From Morella rubra (taxonomy: Eukaryota > Streptophyta > Magnoliopsida > Fagales > Myricaceae), in assembly GCA_003952965.2 (NCBI GenBank), contig CM025856.1, positions 20,739,351 to 20,803,350 on the forward strand: a stretch of 64,000 nucleotides of DNA, given 5' to 3'. A program made the position numbers and the translations under genes. The notes beneath the pieces were generated by a model, which ran no database searches, was not told the DNA's origin, and saw nothing but the letters and a program-made list of their open reading frames with translations. Shown piece after piece: positions 21,419-34,388 of this stretch (positions within the stretch are counted from its first letter, which is position 1; each line of letters opens with the position of its first letter).

Positions 21419-24400
21419 ATGATGGAGATGAAAGAGAAGAAATTCCTTACAGTAGCACCCTTTGAGTGTGCGTGGAGAAAGGACTTGAAGTTTCGGGAAG
21501 CTGGCCGGGGTTGTGTCGCTTTTGAAGCTTTTGCTCACAACGATGTCACGCTGGTGTTCCGGGAGAATGTGGGAAGCCAGCACTACCATTATAAAAGAGA
21601 TAATAGTCCTCACTACACAGTCATATTGGGTAGTCATCGGAACAAAAGGTTGAGAATCGAGGTAGATGGGAAAACTGTGGTTGATGTGGCTGGCGTTGGG
21701 CTTTGTTGTTCTTCGGCGTTTCAAAGTTATTGGATCAGTATCTACGATGGGTTGATTAGTATTGGTAAGGGAAGATATCCTTTTCAGAATCTTGTCTTTC
21801 AGTGGCTAGATTCGAATCCAAATTGTAGTGTTCGGTATATTGGGCTTAGTAGCTGGGATAAACACGTTGGATATAGAAATGTGAATGTGCTCCCTTTGAC
21901 GCACAATCATATTTCTTTATGGAAGCGTGTAGATTATAGTGAGGTTGTAGGTGAGGAGGATGAGGAAGAAGACTTAAAAGATGATGAATTCACGGAGTAT
22001 GAGAAGTGGGGACTTGAAAATTTTCTTGAGAGTTGGGAATTATCTGATATGGTTTTCATTGTTGGGGCTGAGGAAAGACCTGTACCTGCTCACAAGGCAA
22101 TCTTGGGAGCCTCTGGTAATATTTTTCCTTTGGGTTCGTCGGAAGATGTTGTCAGGTTGTGTGATGTTACTTATCCAGTTCTCCACGCACTGCTTCAATA
22201 TATCTACACAGGCCGGACACAGGTACTTGATTTTCCAAAGACTTGAATACTTTATTTTTCCTTGAGTCTCAAATCCTCGTTGCTGTGGTAGTTGTAACTT
22301 CGACATGGAACTTCACATTCTAAAACTGCTTGGACCTAACTACCAAAAATGATTGGATCGTGTAGATTCCAGAATCACAACTTGGTTCCCTGAGGGCTCT
22401 GGGCTTACATTTTGAAGTGACCTCGTTGGTGAAGCAATGTGAAGAAGCCATGGAAAGGTTCAAACTGAATAAAAAGTTGTTCGACTCGGGTAAGAACGTG
22501 GAATTATCATACCCGAGTAATCGACCCCATTGTTGTGCAACCTTCCCCTCTGGACTTCCTGTCAATGTTCAAAAGCTCAAACAATTGCACTTAACGGGCA
22601 AATTCGGTGATGTGAACATCTATATTGAGGGACATGGTCTGGTTGGCCAGCAACACAAGATCATTCTCAGTTTATGGAGTGTACCATTTGCAAAGGTGAG
22701 CCAAATTCATTCTTGGGCCACTCCCTCACCCTCACCCCTTCTCAACAGGGATAGCATGTATGTTCTGTCTAGTTTACTGGATTGCTGTGCAATAATCTTA
22801 AATGGAGATAGATATTTTCAATGCTCTAAAGGGATATTCCGGAAGAATTTAATGCTTCTAGATTCAAAATTTTTTGGCTGACTGCATTAGTTCAAAGAGA
22901 TCTACAACATACAAGGAATAGCTTTTGTTTCGTAGTTTTTCAGGTGCCTTGCTTTGTTATCGTGCTGTCAGGCTAAGGTCTTCATAATGACAAGCTCAAG
23001 TGAACTTAGAAGCATTTCATTATTTTGGTCTCTACTGCTCCAAAATGTTTACATCTTCACATCATTTAAAATTTTACGCGGGGGAAAGAACAAAAGACTG
23101 GTCACGCAGCAAAATAGACAAGCTGAACATCGTCACTTCTATTGGCAAAAATGTGAATTTCCTTGAAAGTATAAATTCTTTGATCAAACAATTGGCAATC
23201 TGTATGTGTGGTCATATCGTAGCCCGGATGAGATTAGGTCTCTCAAAGAAATTAAGTTTGCTTTATGCATGTCTTTTGGAGCATGATACTTTGATAGTTC
23301 TTTGCTCCTTGTGGATCTATGTGGTTTTAATTGTATTCGCAATTCATCTGTTTCACTAGCGGTAAAGTTTATCTGGCAGATGTTCACAAATGGAATGAGT
23401 GAAACCATGTCCACAGAGGTTTTGTTGAGGGATGTATCACCGGAAGCATTCAAGGCCATGCTTGAGTTCATGTATAGCGGTGAACTTGATATGCAAGGAA
23501 TCATGGCTTCTGGTTCCTTATTACTTCAACTTTTATTTTTGTCTGATCAATTTGGAGTTACTCTCCTTCATCAGGAATGCTGCAAAACACTATTAGAATG
23601 CCTCTCGGAGGTAGTTTGGTAACCCTTACCTTGCCTCATAATGTAATTTCCTGATAGTGCTTAAAATCATTGCTTTCGTCTGTCACTTTTTACAGTATGT
23701 TACTTGTATGACTAGAGGTAAAAGACGGAGAAGTGACGTGGGTTTCGGACTCTTCTGAAAAAAACAAAAAGAAAAGAAAAGATATCCATTTTGAGAGAAT
23801 GAATTATAAAATATTGATATCTCTCGTGTACATATTATATGCAGGGATGGAGTTCTCCTAGTGGAAGAAGGTCATACAACGAGTTTTTCTATTATGCACA
23901 AGTTTAATGGACGAGGAAGCAGACAGTTTTGGCAAAGTAATTGCACTGTTGCTTTTCAAGCTAACCATTGAACTTTGTTGCAGGACTCAGTATGTCCAAT
24001 TCTCCAACTGGTTACTTCAATCCCATCAGCTAAACTTATTCAAGAAACAGGCGAGAGGAAATTTGCAATGCACTTTGATTACTGCACAACTGCAAGCGTT
24101 GACTTCATCTTGCTGGACGAAACAACTTTTAGCAATATCATTCGGGTTGGTTCTCAAGTTCCCTATTAGTTGCTGATTTTGAGTTTGATGGTTAACTTTA
24201 GGACTGAGACAGCTATATAAGAGCAGACATACTCCTAAAATAGGAAGTGCTCTAATTACTTAAATCTAGAGGGGGAAAATGCTTCAGAAGTGGAGTATGG
24301 TTACCAGCTTGAAGAGTGGGAAGTTGAATGACGGAGAAGTAAGAGAATGATGGTTGCTTTTCGAATTTTGTATAACAGAACAATGAGCGTTTGTCACATA

Positions 24401-27400
24401 AGTAGCCTATATTGGTCATTAGTTAGAGAAATGCTCTGAAATTTTCTGGAATACCTTGATGCAATTTGGACATTTGAACCCATCTATTACAGGATTTTGA
24501 GATAGACTGTAATTTCTGGGAGTTGAGAGAGGAAAATTCCAATCTTAAGCCAAACTTAAAAGTCCTAAGCAGATTAGGATTGCTTATAAATAATCTTACT
24601 CTGATGTTGTGGGCAGCCTTGGTTATCCTAAAAATTAATTGTTAGTATCACTAACAAGATACTTGGGTTTGACAGCATCCAAATTTGACAGTGACATCTG
24701 AAGAGAAAATTCTGAATGCAATCTTAATGTGGGGCTCAAAAGCTAAGGAATTGTATGGGTGGGAGATGGTGGATGAGCTGATAATAACTTCTGGCCCTGA
24801 ACATCTATTTGAGGAAAGGCTTCAACCAGTCCATGACTTATTGTCATTTGTGCGATTTCCATTACTAACAATTTCTTTTCTCAAGAAGGTACATATAACC
24901 CCTTCATATAGAGATCAATCAGCCAGTCTATGGATAATGAAATGCTCTATTTTGACTTTGCCTACATCTGGAATGATCTTGCAGTTGGAGAAGAGCAGCA
25001 TTAGCAGGCATATTCACGAGTTTGGTATTTATGTAAGTTATTTTTTTGTCCTAATTATACTATGTGGTGAGGCGTATGGAAATTCTGGCTTGCAGTGATT
25101 TTCCTCTGTGTTCCTGTTCCAGGTGGTGGAGGCCATCAGTTATCTAGAGAATGGATTTGTAAGGCCAGAAGATGGTCACAAGTGAGTTAAAATTCGTTTA
25201 TTGTTGTCTTATTAATGGTTCTGATCTCATGCTGTAGGGGCTTCTATACAGGGTTGAATTTTCATTTAAAATAAGATAGAGCCACAACACAAAATAGACA
25301 ATGTTTTATTTGGTTGCTGAGGACAATAAGTTTGTCCAATATTCTTTCCTTGGACACTTCAAAAGTGGAGTTAGCTAACATGGTCTTACCTTTCTAGTTG
25401 AAGATTTCATGCTGTAAGAGAGTGCCATAGTGCCTAACAGGAAAAAGTTTGCTTGGTTGCTTAGAACAATGAGCTCGTCTAATATTGGTTTTGGAGATTT
25501 GGAAAGTGGAGAGTTAACAAGAATGGTCTAGCTTTTGCAGTGTAAGATTTCAACATAGGCGGTCCAGTTATAAGGAGCTCCAGTACATCTGTGATGGAGA
25601 CAGCAATGGAGTTCTGTACTTTGCTGGCACGTCATATGGGGAACATCAGTGGGTAAATCCTGTTTTGTCTAAGGTAAAGTTCTTATTTCTTCTTTTTTTT
25701 TTAATTCTTTTTTCTCTCCGTCTTATTCTGGTTCCTCATTTCTTCCGAAATCAATTTCTTGAAAGACCATTTGATCATTATTGGTACACTTCTCAGCCCC
25801 CATAAATTGCTTTTTTTCAGAGAATTGGTATTGCAGCCAGTAGCCCCCCTTCAAGATACACGGATCCCAAGGTTTTGGTCTCAAGAACTTACCAGGTAAA
25901 ATGAACCCCAAACTTTTTTGGAATTTATTGCAGCATGAGCTAACTGAAAAGTATTTTCCTACATAAGGGAACGTCTTTTGCTGGGCCTCGAATGGAAGAT
26001 GGACATAACTATGCATGGTGGACAGTTGACATTGGTGAAGAACATCAGGTTTCATTCTCTATGCTTACTATCCCTATGATGTTGTTATGATGTCGCAGAA
26101 CATGATTTTTGTGTGCTTTACTCTTTTGAGTTTTCCCTCCACAGGCACGATACAAGAAATATGTCACTTGTGAAATAAGCTTTTAACAGCATATAAAATT
26201 TGAGTATGAGCTTTGTTAAACCTTGTCCAAATGGTGATACATGGCACAGAATAGATAATTAAACCATCATATTCCTGAATTTGCACATCCATGAACTCAG
26301 CTTACCCTCTGACAAGACATCTGATGTGATATGATTCTTCGCTTGAGAAATTAAGGTCTAGCTGTGAGTTTCATGTCCTTGAGAATTGAAATGGTGGGTT
26401 GAAGCTAGTACTTTGGAAACAAAAAGATCCTCAAAGAGTGCAGATTGAAAAAGGCAAAAAAGGAAACTCTAGGGTTTATCTGACACATGCATATGCACAG
26501 AAAAGCCTTGCAGGAAGGAGAAGATTAAGTTAAAAGACATTGAGGAGACGTGGACAGGACATGATTAAATTGGAGATAAAGTCTGAGCTGTTGTGTAGCC
26601 AGCCAAGGTAGTTGGGTGGATGTTACATTTTGGTTGAATTTTGTTGTACATGAGTGAGACTCCATAAAATGTTTTAACTAGGTCCATAACATTGTGTCTT
26701 CCAAACAGCTCAGGCTTACGCATAACTGCTGGCATCTTTTCATGGAACTTGATATTTATACTCATGAGATACCATCACACCAATGTTAATTCTGCCATAA
26801 GCTAACCACTCTTCAGTAACAGTTGGCATGAAGTTCTGTCTTTCTTTCTTTCTCTGTACAAAACGGAAATCCAAATCAAAAGCTGCAAGTTCTGGAGAGG
26901 GAAATTGGTCAAGTCATGGTTTTATCCATGATACCTTCCTTTCTTTAGGGTAGACAAAATACTTGGGCTGTGCATGTGATTACATCCTGATGCAAGAGGT
27001 TATTGATGCAGCTTTTGTGCAACTACTACACTTTGAGACAGGATGGGTCAAGGGCTTACATGAGATACTGGAATCTTCAGGTACAGACCATCTCCAAGAT
27101 ATGTTTTATTTTTTCAGCAATCGTTGCGCCTGTCTCCTGGAACAGTAAGGCAATTTCAATAATGGGTTTAAATATTTGTTTATGCATCTGCAGGGGTCTC
27201 TGGATGGAAAGACTTGGACAAACTTGAGAGCACATGAGAATGACCAGACAGTCTGTAAACCTGGTCAGTTTGCCTCGTGGCCTATAATTGGACCAAATGC
27301 TCTCCTGCCCTTTAGATTTTTCAGGGTTCTACTGACGGGCCCGACTACTGATGCTTCTAACCCCTGGAACTTCTGCATTTGCTTCTTAGAACTTTATGGC

Positions 27401-27412
27401 TACTTCCACTAG
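21419..27412 (+). CDS. BTB/POZ-BACK protein with F5/8C-like domain, At2g30600-like, 801 aa, 12 exons
   Basis: Likely CUL3 substrate adaptor by BTB-BACK family membership; the target is unknown. Exons: 21419-22222, 22366-22695, 23380-23610, 23984-24145, 24676-24888, 24985-25032, 25123-25181, 25559-25673, 25821-25895, 25968-26048, 27012-27080, 27194-27412; all in frame. Domain order: N-terminal farnesoic-acid-methyltransferase-like region (about 1-180: VTLVFRENVGSQHYHY, QSYWISIYDGLISIGKG); a first BTB (about 215-300: ELSDMVFIVGAEERPVPAHKA); a second BTB (about 350-450: FGDVNIYIEGHGL, EVLLRDVSPEAFKAMLEFMYSG); BACK (about 450-580); and a C-terminal discoidin-like fold (about 640-801: GTSYGEHQWVNPVL, WWTVDIGEEHQ, FRVLLTGPTTD). 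Length and order match the Arabidopsis protein (about 809 aa). Tandem ATGs lie at 21419, 21422 and 21428; I use the first. Confidence 0.92.
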
Positions 27413-28548
27413 TTTGATATGAATCAAGGGCCTCTGAGGCTTCTGTATCATCCTGTGTAATAAATAAGCCCATCATGTTCATATGCTTGGTTATGCGAAT
27501 AAAAGTGAGGATGAGCTCGAGGCCTTTTTTTTCCTAATGCATCAACAGTTCTTCCTTTACTAATTTTGTAAAGCTTGAGCTAAAACCAGGTCAGTGTAAT
27601 ATTGTGGAGGCGTGGCGCTGCGCTTTGATTAGGAGACGGGTCAGTGAGAAGATTGTGCGTTGAATAAGAGTGAAGCGATGTGCTGCTTGTCGACGGAGAG
27701 AGAGAAACAGAGACAGATACAACGATCGCTTGAGAGAGAATATAACATAAGGTGTCAAGGATAGTCTAATAGAATTGAACCCTGAGAGGAAGTCTAGAGT
27801 GACAAGCGAAGCCTTTATGTTCTGTTTCTTCCGAGCATGTTACAAGTCCTCCAAGTGAAAAGAGAGTTAGCTGATTACGAAGATGGTAGCTAGCAATCAG
27901 GCTAAAAATATTGCGGCCCAATAAAAGTTGGCGGAACTTGAAAAATCCTTTAGCTGGGTGTCATAGACCATCCGGTAAATAAAGTCTTTGCTCTGTAAGC
28001 GCAGTTTCCTAATATGTAGCGTTTCTTAGGAGTTTCAGTTGTTTTCTTTTAACGAGCAGTGTCTCAAAGGTTGATAAGGACGTACCGCTTTGCAAGCCCA
28101 GATGGTTCGTTTCTTTCCCCCGCCCCCCCCCGGCGGGCAAAATAAAAAACATCTCTCTCTCTCTCTCACTCACACACTCTGATCTTGCTATTTTCAAGAT
28201 TTTTTTTTTCATAAGAAAGACAAATAAAGGGCCCGAGGAATAAAAAAAGCCAAATAAAGATAGTTTGTGAATCATAGAGACGAAATACTAGCTTACATCA
28301 GTAGTAAATGATAGACGGTCACAAGAAGTAAGTAGAAGAAATTTGGTCTACCATACATGCCATAAAAAGAAAGAGAAGTCTATCAAGATCCAGTAACATC
28401 GTCTCCACCCTTTTTCTTCCCAAGCAATAACTCACTCTTTTCCATAAATTTTGGGGGTATCAAGAGCAGGATCCAGAAGATTCCATATGCCACCAACACG
28501 GGACATTAGATGCTCAAGCCGAGGACGCGTAACCATTCTGACATTGGA
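27413..28548. other. convergent intergenic spacer
   Basis: Lies between the 3' ends of the BTB gene (+) and SmD3 (-). An aataaa occurs at about 27459 (tgtgtaataaataag). A CT microsatellite occurs at about 28150-28168. No gene is seen. Confidence 0.55.
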
Positions 28549-30380
28549 TTACCTCCGGACCGGAGGTACAACACCCCTCCCAGGTGGTGCTCCACGGCCA
28601 GCAGCCTGAGCCTGCAGAAGAAATGACAATAGTCATATATGGGGTCAGGTTGCTTCCAACCCATTAAGAAAAATAGATGTTGCACAACACTAAATGATTA
28701 TAAAGGATTACATTGCCCTTGGCAATCAGACCATCTCTAAAAGACCAAAAAAAGATACATCGTTTGTGCAGCAGTCTTCATTTATGATGGGTTTCTCCCC
28801 ATTCTCTCATGCATGACAAATCATTCAGTTAAAAATCACCAAATTATCTTGTTTAATTTAAGTTTAAATACACAGCCGTCAGATCAGTATCTCAAATCAT
28901 TGCCTCATTTCAATGACGTTATTCAAATAAATACTGCCGTGAACATAGCAAACACGGAAGAATCTTACCTTAGACCGCATTGCCACTGCTCTACCCCTGC
29001 CAACTCCAAGTGCTGCACCCTTACCCTTTAACAAATTCGGACAACATAGGTCAGAAAGAGTAAAGCAATCTAGAATTTACGAGTATCTAACCACTTCAGA
29101 ATGGAAAGGTACCTTGATTCTGGCATCTAGACGCTTGAACATTGGAGCATTCTTCAGCATGTCTGGAATGACCATGAACCTGTTAAAATTATCCAACATT
29201 TTCACAGAATTGAAGTCAGTTAACAAGTAGCAAGTCAAAGTGACTTGAGGTACATAATAATCCAGATGAGCAATATGAAAAATGGATTGGATACCTGACT
29301 TTGCTGCCTCGGATAAAGACGTGTTCAAGTTGTGAGACCGCCCCATCCTGTGGATGAGTCAACAAGAATGATCAATTATTAAGAGAAACAATCTTAACAT
29401 AGCTATTCGAGCTGTACAGACCAAACAACCCAACAACCAAATATTTGAATTTTTTGTTCTTTCTCAAAATTTGATCAGTAGTTACAACGCAAGCCAAGGC
29501 AAAATGTCCATAGTGATACGAGAACAAGTAAACGAAAAATCACTGAATCAGGAAAAATGGTTGGCTGCTTGAGCCCAAGCATCCCTCTCTAAGTTTGTCA
29601 ACCACACTTTGTTACCAAGAAACAATTTTTAAGCAGATTATGAAGTACAGAGATAAACTCAAATGAAGCAGCAAAATAACTTATATTTTATATCTCAGAC
29701 TCAATAACGATCAATATATGCACAGATTCTCAACAATAAATCCACAGTTACAGAGGAAGTTCAAATCTCTTTTGATAGTCCAATTCGTGATCTATCAAAC
29801 TTTAAAAGTATGGCCCCATAATATGAGCTTCTGCACCTTGCTTAAATTTTTTTGCCAAACTCTAAACTCAGCCAATCTTTCTGGAGCAGGACCAATCATT
29901 CAGAGGTTGAGAGGCCTACAATCTTTGAAGTAACTGATCTTGACCTGGAGTTTTTATAATTCACTACAACGTTTTCATGACGCATAATTTTTTGAACAAC
30001 CAAGCACTAGGATTAACAATGTATCTTTTGAGGCTTTAAGGAATTATTAGGACCTATTTTCTTATTAGGGTTTTGAGAATGCAATCACTCGGAAGTTAAA
30101 TTAAGCAGATACACATGGGGTCTCAAAAAGAAACCAAAAAGCGAGTGGATTAAAGTGTAAACCAAGAAAATAACCCAACTCGCAGGGAAGAAAAGTCGAA
30201 GAAAATCCAGGGTCTAGGTACCTTAGCAGTGTAGGTAATGTTCTCGAGCTGGCAGTTCCAGTTGTCCTCGCACTCGATCATGCTACCTCTATGGAGCTCT
30301 CCGCTCTTAAGCTCCACCGTCACGACGTGCCCGGAGGCCTCGTGTAGTAGCTTCACCGGTATCCCCAAACTCCTGCTCAT
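28549..30380 (-). CDS. SMD3: small nuclear ribonucleoprotein SmD3, 132 aa, 5 exons
   Basis: Core Sm protein of the spliceosomal U snRNPs; with six other Sm proteins it forms the ring on the snRNA Sm site in the nucleus. Exons on the minus strand: 30222-30380, 29295-29347, 29113-29179, 28969-29025, 28549-28611, all GT-AG and in frame. It begins [18 protein letters not shown]. The Sm1 motif ([23 protein letters not shown]) and Sm2 motif ([18 protein letters not shown]) are complete. The tail is Arg-Gly rich ([30 protein letters not shown]), the kind methylated by PRMT5. The nearest upstream in-frame ATG (30407) would add MTGRQREAR; the conserved start at 30380 is preferred. Confidence 0.96.
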
Positions 30381-30897
30381 TCTGGCTTCTCTCTGTCTCC
30401 CTGTCACGCCTCTGCTAATACTTACCCTTTAAGCTCTTCTATATTAATGGAATACACACAAGCAGAGATTACGACACGAATTAATCTTATAAAGGTCTGA
30501 TAACTAGTTTTGAAAAAACTTAACATAAATGTTTTATTGAAATGTATAAGTATATTAAAGAAGGAACAATAATAGTTTCAAGAATTTAACAAACAAGATA
30601 CAGTGAATTGAATAAGGCAATAAAATAAATTAATTAAAGAGATGGACTTATAAAAAAAATAAATTTCAAAAAACAAAAATAAAGAAGTGAAAGTTAAAAG
30701 TAGCTTGTGGCGTAAGGAAAAAAAAAAGCAGAATAAAAGAAAATATCAAAAATATAAATACATAATTTTTCCACTAGTAGCACTTTACAAAGAACAAAAA
30801 TCCTTTGCAAGGATACAAAAGTAACGAGGTAATAAGTACAAAAATGGAAGCTGTCTACAATTTTCCGTCCTACAACATCCGTGAAACCGGCTGTCAT

Positions 30898-31255
30898 GCC
30901 CAGGAGTGCAGTTCTCAGTAACCTTAAGAATTTAGCTCCCAGTCACCCCGAGAATTTAGTTCCCAGTTACCTCGGGAATTCAACACTCAATCATCCTAGG
31001 TCTCCCATATCCCCAGACATCCCGGACAATATAGCCGAGTAACTCTCCTGCCAGGCCTGTTCCCAGGCATCTCGGGTATACAAGGCACCGTACACCCGGG
31101 ATTCCAGGTCTCATCACACCCTGTAATTCCCCAGGTCTCAATACTCCTGAGAATTCCTGGGTCTCAATACTCTTGAGAATGTAGGGCTCAACACACCCGG
31201 GAGTGCTGTTCTCGATCATCTCGGAAGTCCAGTTCTCCTGAGAATCCGAGTCTCC
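30898..31255. repeat. degenerate minisatellite with ~24-bp unit
   Basis: The clearest units are 30928-30951 (gaatttagctcccagtcacc...), 30952-30975 (gaatttagttcccagttacc...) and 30976-30999 (gaattcaacactcaatcatc...). More diverged units follow (ctcaatactcctgagaattcctggg, ctcaatactcttgagaatgtaggg, ctcaacacacccgggagtgctg) to about 31255. It is non-coding; the RPG-rich minus-strand frame through it is a by-product of the repeat. Confidence 0.72.
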
Positions 31256-31748
31256 CCTTAACTACGCACGATCTGCTTCTGGTTGGGTACTGTCGGGTCA
31301 GAATAAATAAGCTGAATAAACGTACAAATGCAACTACTAAATTTTGCAAGTACAAGGAATAAATAATTTACACAATAAAAAACACATAAGCACTATATAT
31401 GCATTAATCAAAATATCCAAACAGGTGGAATAAACAAAGGAGGGGCGGTACACTCTCGCTCTCGCTCTCTTTGGCTGTGTGTGCAAAACTCTAATTAACC
31501 CCCAAACTCTTTCGAGACCTCTCCGTGGAGCGTAATGTACTTTATACTACTAGTTGCTTCGCGACACCGATGAGGGGCATTTGAATCGTTTTGGAAAGCC
31601 CGTGGAGCATTTTTGGAATATGATATTTGAGTTCGTCCACGTGGTATGAGATTCAGACGATGGTCTATAGATACCAGTGGTTGTACCTGTACTTTATAAA
31701 ATAGCGTACTAAGGCGCAAAGGAAGCTAACATCAAAGAAACCAGAAAG

Positions 31749-32400
31749 CTAAGAACGGGCCGCCCACTGGGCTAAAAGATGGGCCTGTTGATTAAGTCTC
31801 CTCGTCACCCAGTGAAGAGACCAAGCGGATTGAGCCTTAAAAACCTTCCGAATAGACAGCACCCAAGTCTTCGCTTTTCCAACCCGGAGAAACCATAGAG
31901 TTGACACGATATCGGAAGCTAGAAATTTGGAGTCAGTCTCGAATATCACGTGCGTCCAGTTGCGGAGAAGAGTCACTTCCGCGGCACGGGTAGCAGCAAA
32001 AGCTTCACCCAACAAAGGGTCCACAGCACAAATACCCTCCATGTACACAGTACATAAAGAGCTAAAGGATACCCTCCATGTACACGGTACAGAGAGCTAA
32101 AAGAGTCTCGAACCGAGACAGCCATATACGATCCCGAATGGCGATTACTACGTCAAAGTTGATCTTCGTAAAACCAGCCAGCTGCAAAACTAAAGTGAAC
32201 AGAAAGCCAGGCTTTAAAATGGTCAGAGAACAGACGAAACAAAGAGGCTTTGAGCTCATCCAAAACCATCGGGTGACTTTCGTGAAGAGCTTTGTTACGG
32301 AATAACCATAACGTATCCATAACCAGTGCTGCATTTGAGTATAAAGGAAGGCACAGAGCTGCTATGAATACCAAAGGAAGAGTCCGCGTTAAGGATGTGA
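31749..32400 (-). pseudogene. LINE-type RNase H domain relic (RVT_3), frameshifted
   Basis: Read on the minus strand, pieces in different frames follow the order of a plant LINE C terminus. First LWLFRNKALHE; then GFTKINFD (first catalytic Asp strand); then GEAFAATRAAEVTLL (catalytic Glu helix); then HVIFETDSKFLASDIV (second Asp); and RRLNQQAHLLAQWAA (final His/Asn region). A short tandem duplication at 32038-32100 (accctccatgtacac twice) interrupts the frame between the first and second parts. Non-functional. Confidence 0.65.
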
Positions 32401-33847
32401 TGAATCCAATCCGCCGAAGGATGTTACAGACAGAGCGTACCTATAAAAGGAATTTTTTTTCTTGTAAGGATACCATCATTTTGTTTGGAAGGCAAAAACA
32501 GCCGCCTCAGTGAGTCTTACTCCCATGAAGTTTTTTTTAATTTCCCTCATGAATTAGATATAACTCGTGCAACTATAACATTTACTACTTCTTATATTAA
32601 TTATTATGTAATATAGGCTCTATAATATTTAATAATTATTAAGTAATATAGACACTACAATATTTAATAAGTATTGTATTTTTTTTCAAATTAACCTATC
32701 TAATTCTATTGTAAAAGATTTCAATCCGTCTCGACGTATTTCACTGGTCACTTGGTGGACGACATAAACATGAGTATATCTGGGTTGTGATGAGAAATAA
32801 ACCTTTAGTTGGCTTCTCTTATCTCGGGCATATTTCACTCTTTTAAATTTTTGTTCACGCACATTTTTTCAAAATTTAATACTTTTTCAACAAATTTAAT
32901 ATATTTTTACAATTTCAATAATATTTATATTATCCCAGTCAAAAAAAGTTCCTAAAAAAAAATTCCAGCCATCCAAACAGACAAACTTAAAAGGGTGACA
33001 GCAAGTGTAGCCTGTGATCTAGCACTCTATATATTACGTCTTTGAGTCTTGAGAGTACGTTTCCTTAGTTACGCTTCTATAGTAAATAGCCTATGAACCG
33101 CTTATGCACTAATCAATATTTCCCCTCTTAGCTTCTTATTACTCAAATTATAGTTAACTTTTTGAGTGTTTATAATCTTTGATCCTTAGAGGAGACCTGT
33201 TCAATTCCACATGACAGCACCATTGCCATCTCTTATGACCCCACCATAATCCGAATTCCCAGAGTAGCCTTCTCTACTCCTTAAAAGTTAATCTTGATGT
33301 GATTTGAAGAGGAAATTGCGACAAGATTGAGATAGATATGTTTGATTTTTTATTTTAAAAAAAAAAACAGTAATCAATTCTTCCGTGTTTCAGCAGTAGT
33401 ATATTGTTCTAGGGAGTTAAGATTCAAAATATGGAAGAAAGAGGTGTTTCCACGACTCTACCACCCAATCAATTCTGTTCCGCTTAATCCCGTCATATAT
33501 CTTGCCGGGAATCCATATTTACATAAAAGAATTTTTGGACCAAGCAAGGGCAGATCCAGGCAATTAACGATCTTACAGGTATATACAATAGGAAGATATA
33601 GCTTATGAATGCCTTTTGACTAAATTGGCCAACCTTTGAAGTCATCTCGCATTTTTGTCGTGGTTAGGCTGTAAAATTTTCAAGCAAAACAGATCAAAGC
33701 CTATTTTCCTCTCTTGTTTTCGCCCCTGTCTATAAGAACGACTAGCGCACTCGCATCTCTCTCTTGTGAGGCGTGAACCTTTCCTATCTCCTATCTTTGT
33801 AAAGCGTGCCCTGCCCTATAGATGAGTTAAGATAGAAACATATCCTT
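32401..33847. other. intergenic, no gene seen
   Basis: AT-rich at 32,520-32,960. The part at 33,420-33,590 is less AT-rich and carries an open frame (33342-33608, +) that I do not recognise. It may be further organellar DNA next to the mitochondrial insertion, but I cannot show this. Confidence 0.45.
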
Positions 33848-34122
33848 TAATGTGGCATTGTCCACGGAGAAACCACCCCAAAGCCAAGTCACTATGGTAT
33901 CTCCTACTACAGGTATGGCGCTAGCTAAGCTTGTAATTACTGTAGCTCCCCAAAAGCTCATCTGACCCCAAGGTAGTACCTATCCTGTAAAAGCTGTCAC
34001 AATCATTAATAGGAAGATTACAACTCCGAGACACCGAACAAATTCCCTAGGACTGCTATAACTCGCATGATATAGACCACGAAAAATATGAAGGTGAACC
34101 ACAATGAGAAACATATACCAAC
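33848..34122 (-). pseudogene. cob: nuclear insertion of mitochondrial cytochrome b (cob) fragment
   Basis: The minus strand reads as an internal piece of mitochondrial apocytochrome b: VVHLHIFRGLYHASYSSPRE, FVRCLGVVIFLLMIVTAFTG, then an in-frame TAG where Tyr is expected, then [20 protein letters not shown] and [20 protein letters not shown] followed by NATLK. Similarity ends abruptly at both sides (near 34122 and 33848). The base composition is richer in G+C than the flanks. Apart from the stop the frame is intact, so the transfer is probably fairly recent. DNA just beyond 33848 may also be mitochondrial. Confidence 0.88.
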
Positions 34123-34179
34123 ATGGCAGTGTCGTCAAAGTTTAGAACTCAATTTACGGCAATATTTCGATGGTATTAT

Positions 34180-34388
34180 TTTTAGGTTGTGTTTGAGTGC
34201 CACAATTTTAGGGTAGTTAAAATTTTGGATATAGAAGTTGGTAAAAAAGTGAGGAGAGAGAGTAAAAAAATTAATGAAAAAGTGAAAAAATTTATGAGAG
34301 TTAATAAAAAAGTGAGGAGAGAGAAATTTTTGTAATGATGGTAAAATTTTGGAGAGTCAAAATTTTAATTGCTGAACGCACCCTTAAG
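34180..34388. mobile_element. MITE-like AT-rich inverted-repeat element
   Basis: Starts near taggttgtgtttgagtgcca and ends near tgctgaacgcacccttaag, whose reverse complement (cttaagggtgcgttcagca) resembles the left end. The inside is symmetrical, with ttaaaattttgg on the left and gtcaaaattttaat on the right. No coding capacity, and no clear target-site duplication found. Confidence 0.4.

Noticed and set aside
30898-31255. CRISPR-like array
   Set aside because: Units are contiguous and degenerate without spacers, in a plant genome; it is a minisatellite.
33342-33608. 88-codon plus-strand frame as a gene
   Set aside because: No recognised motif or supporting splice structure; possible organellar or random frame, so listed only in the spacer description.
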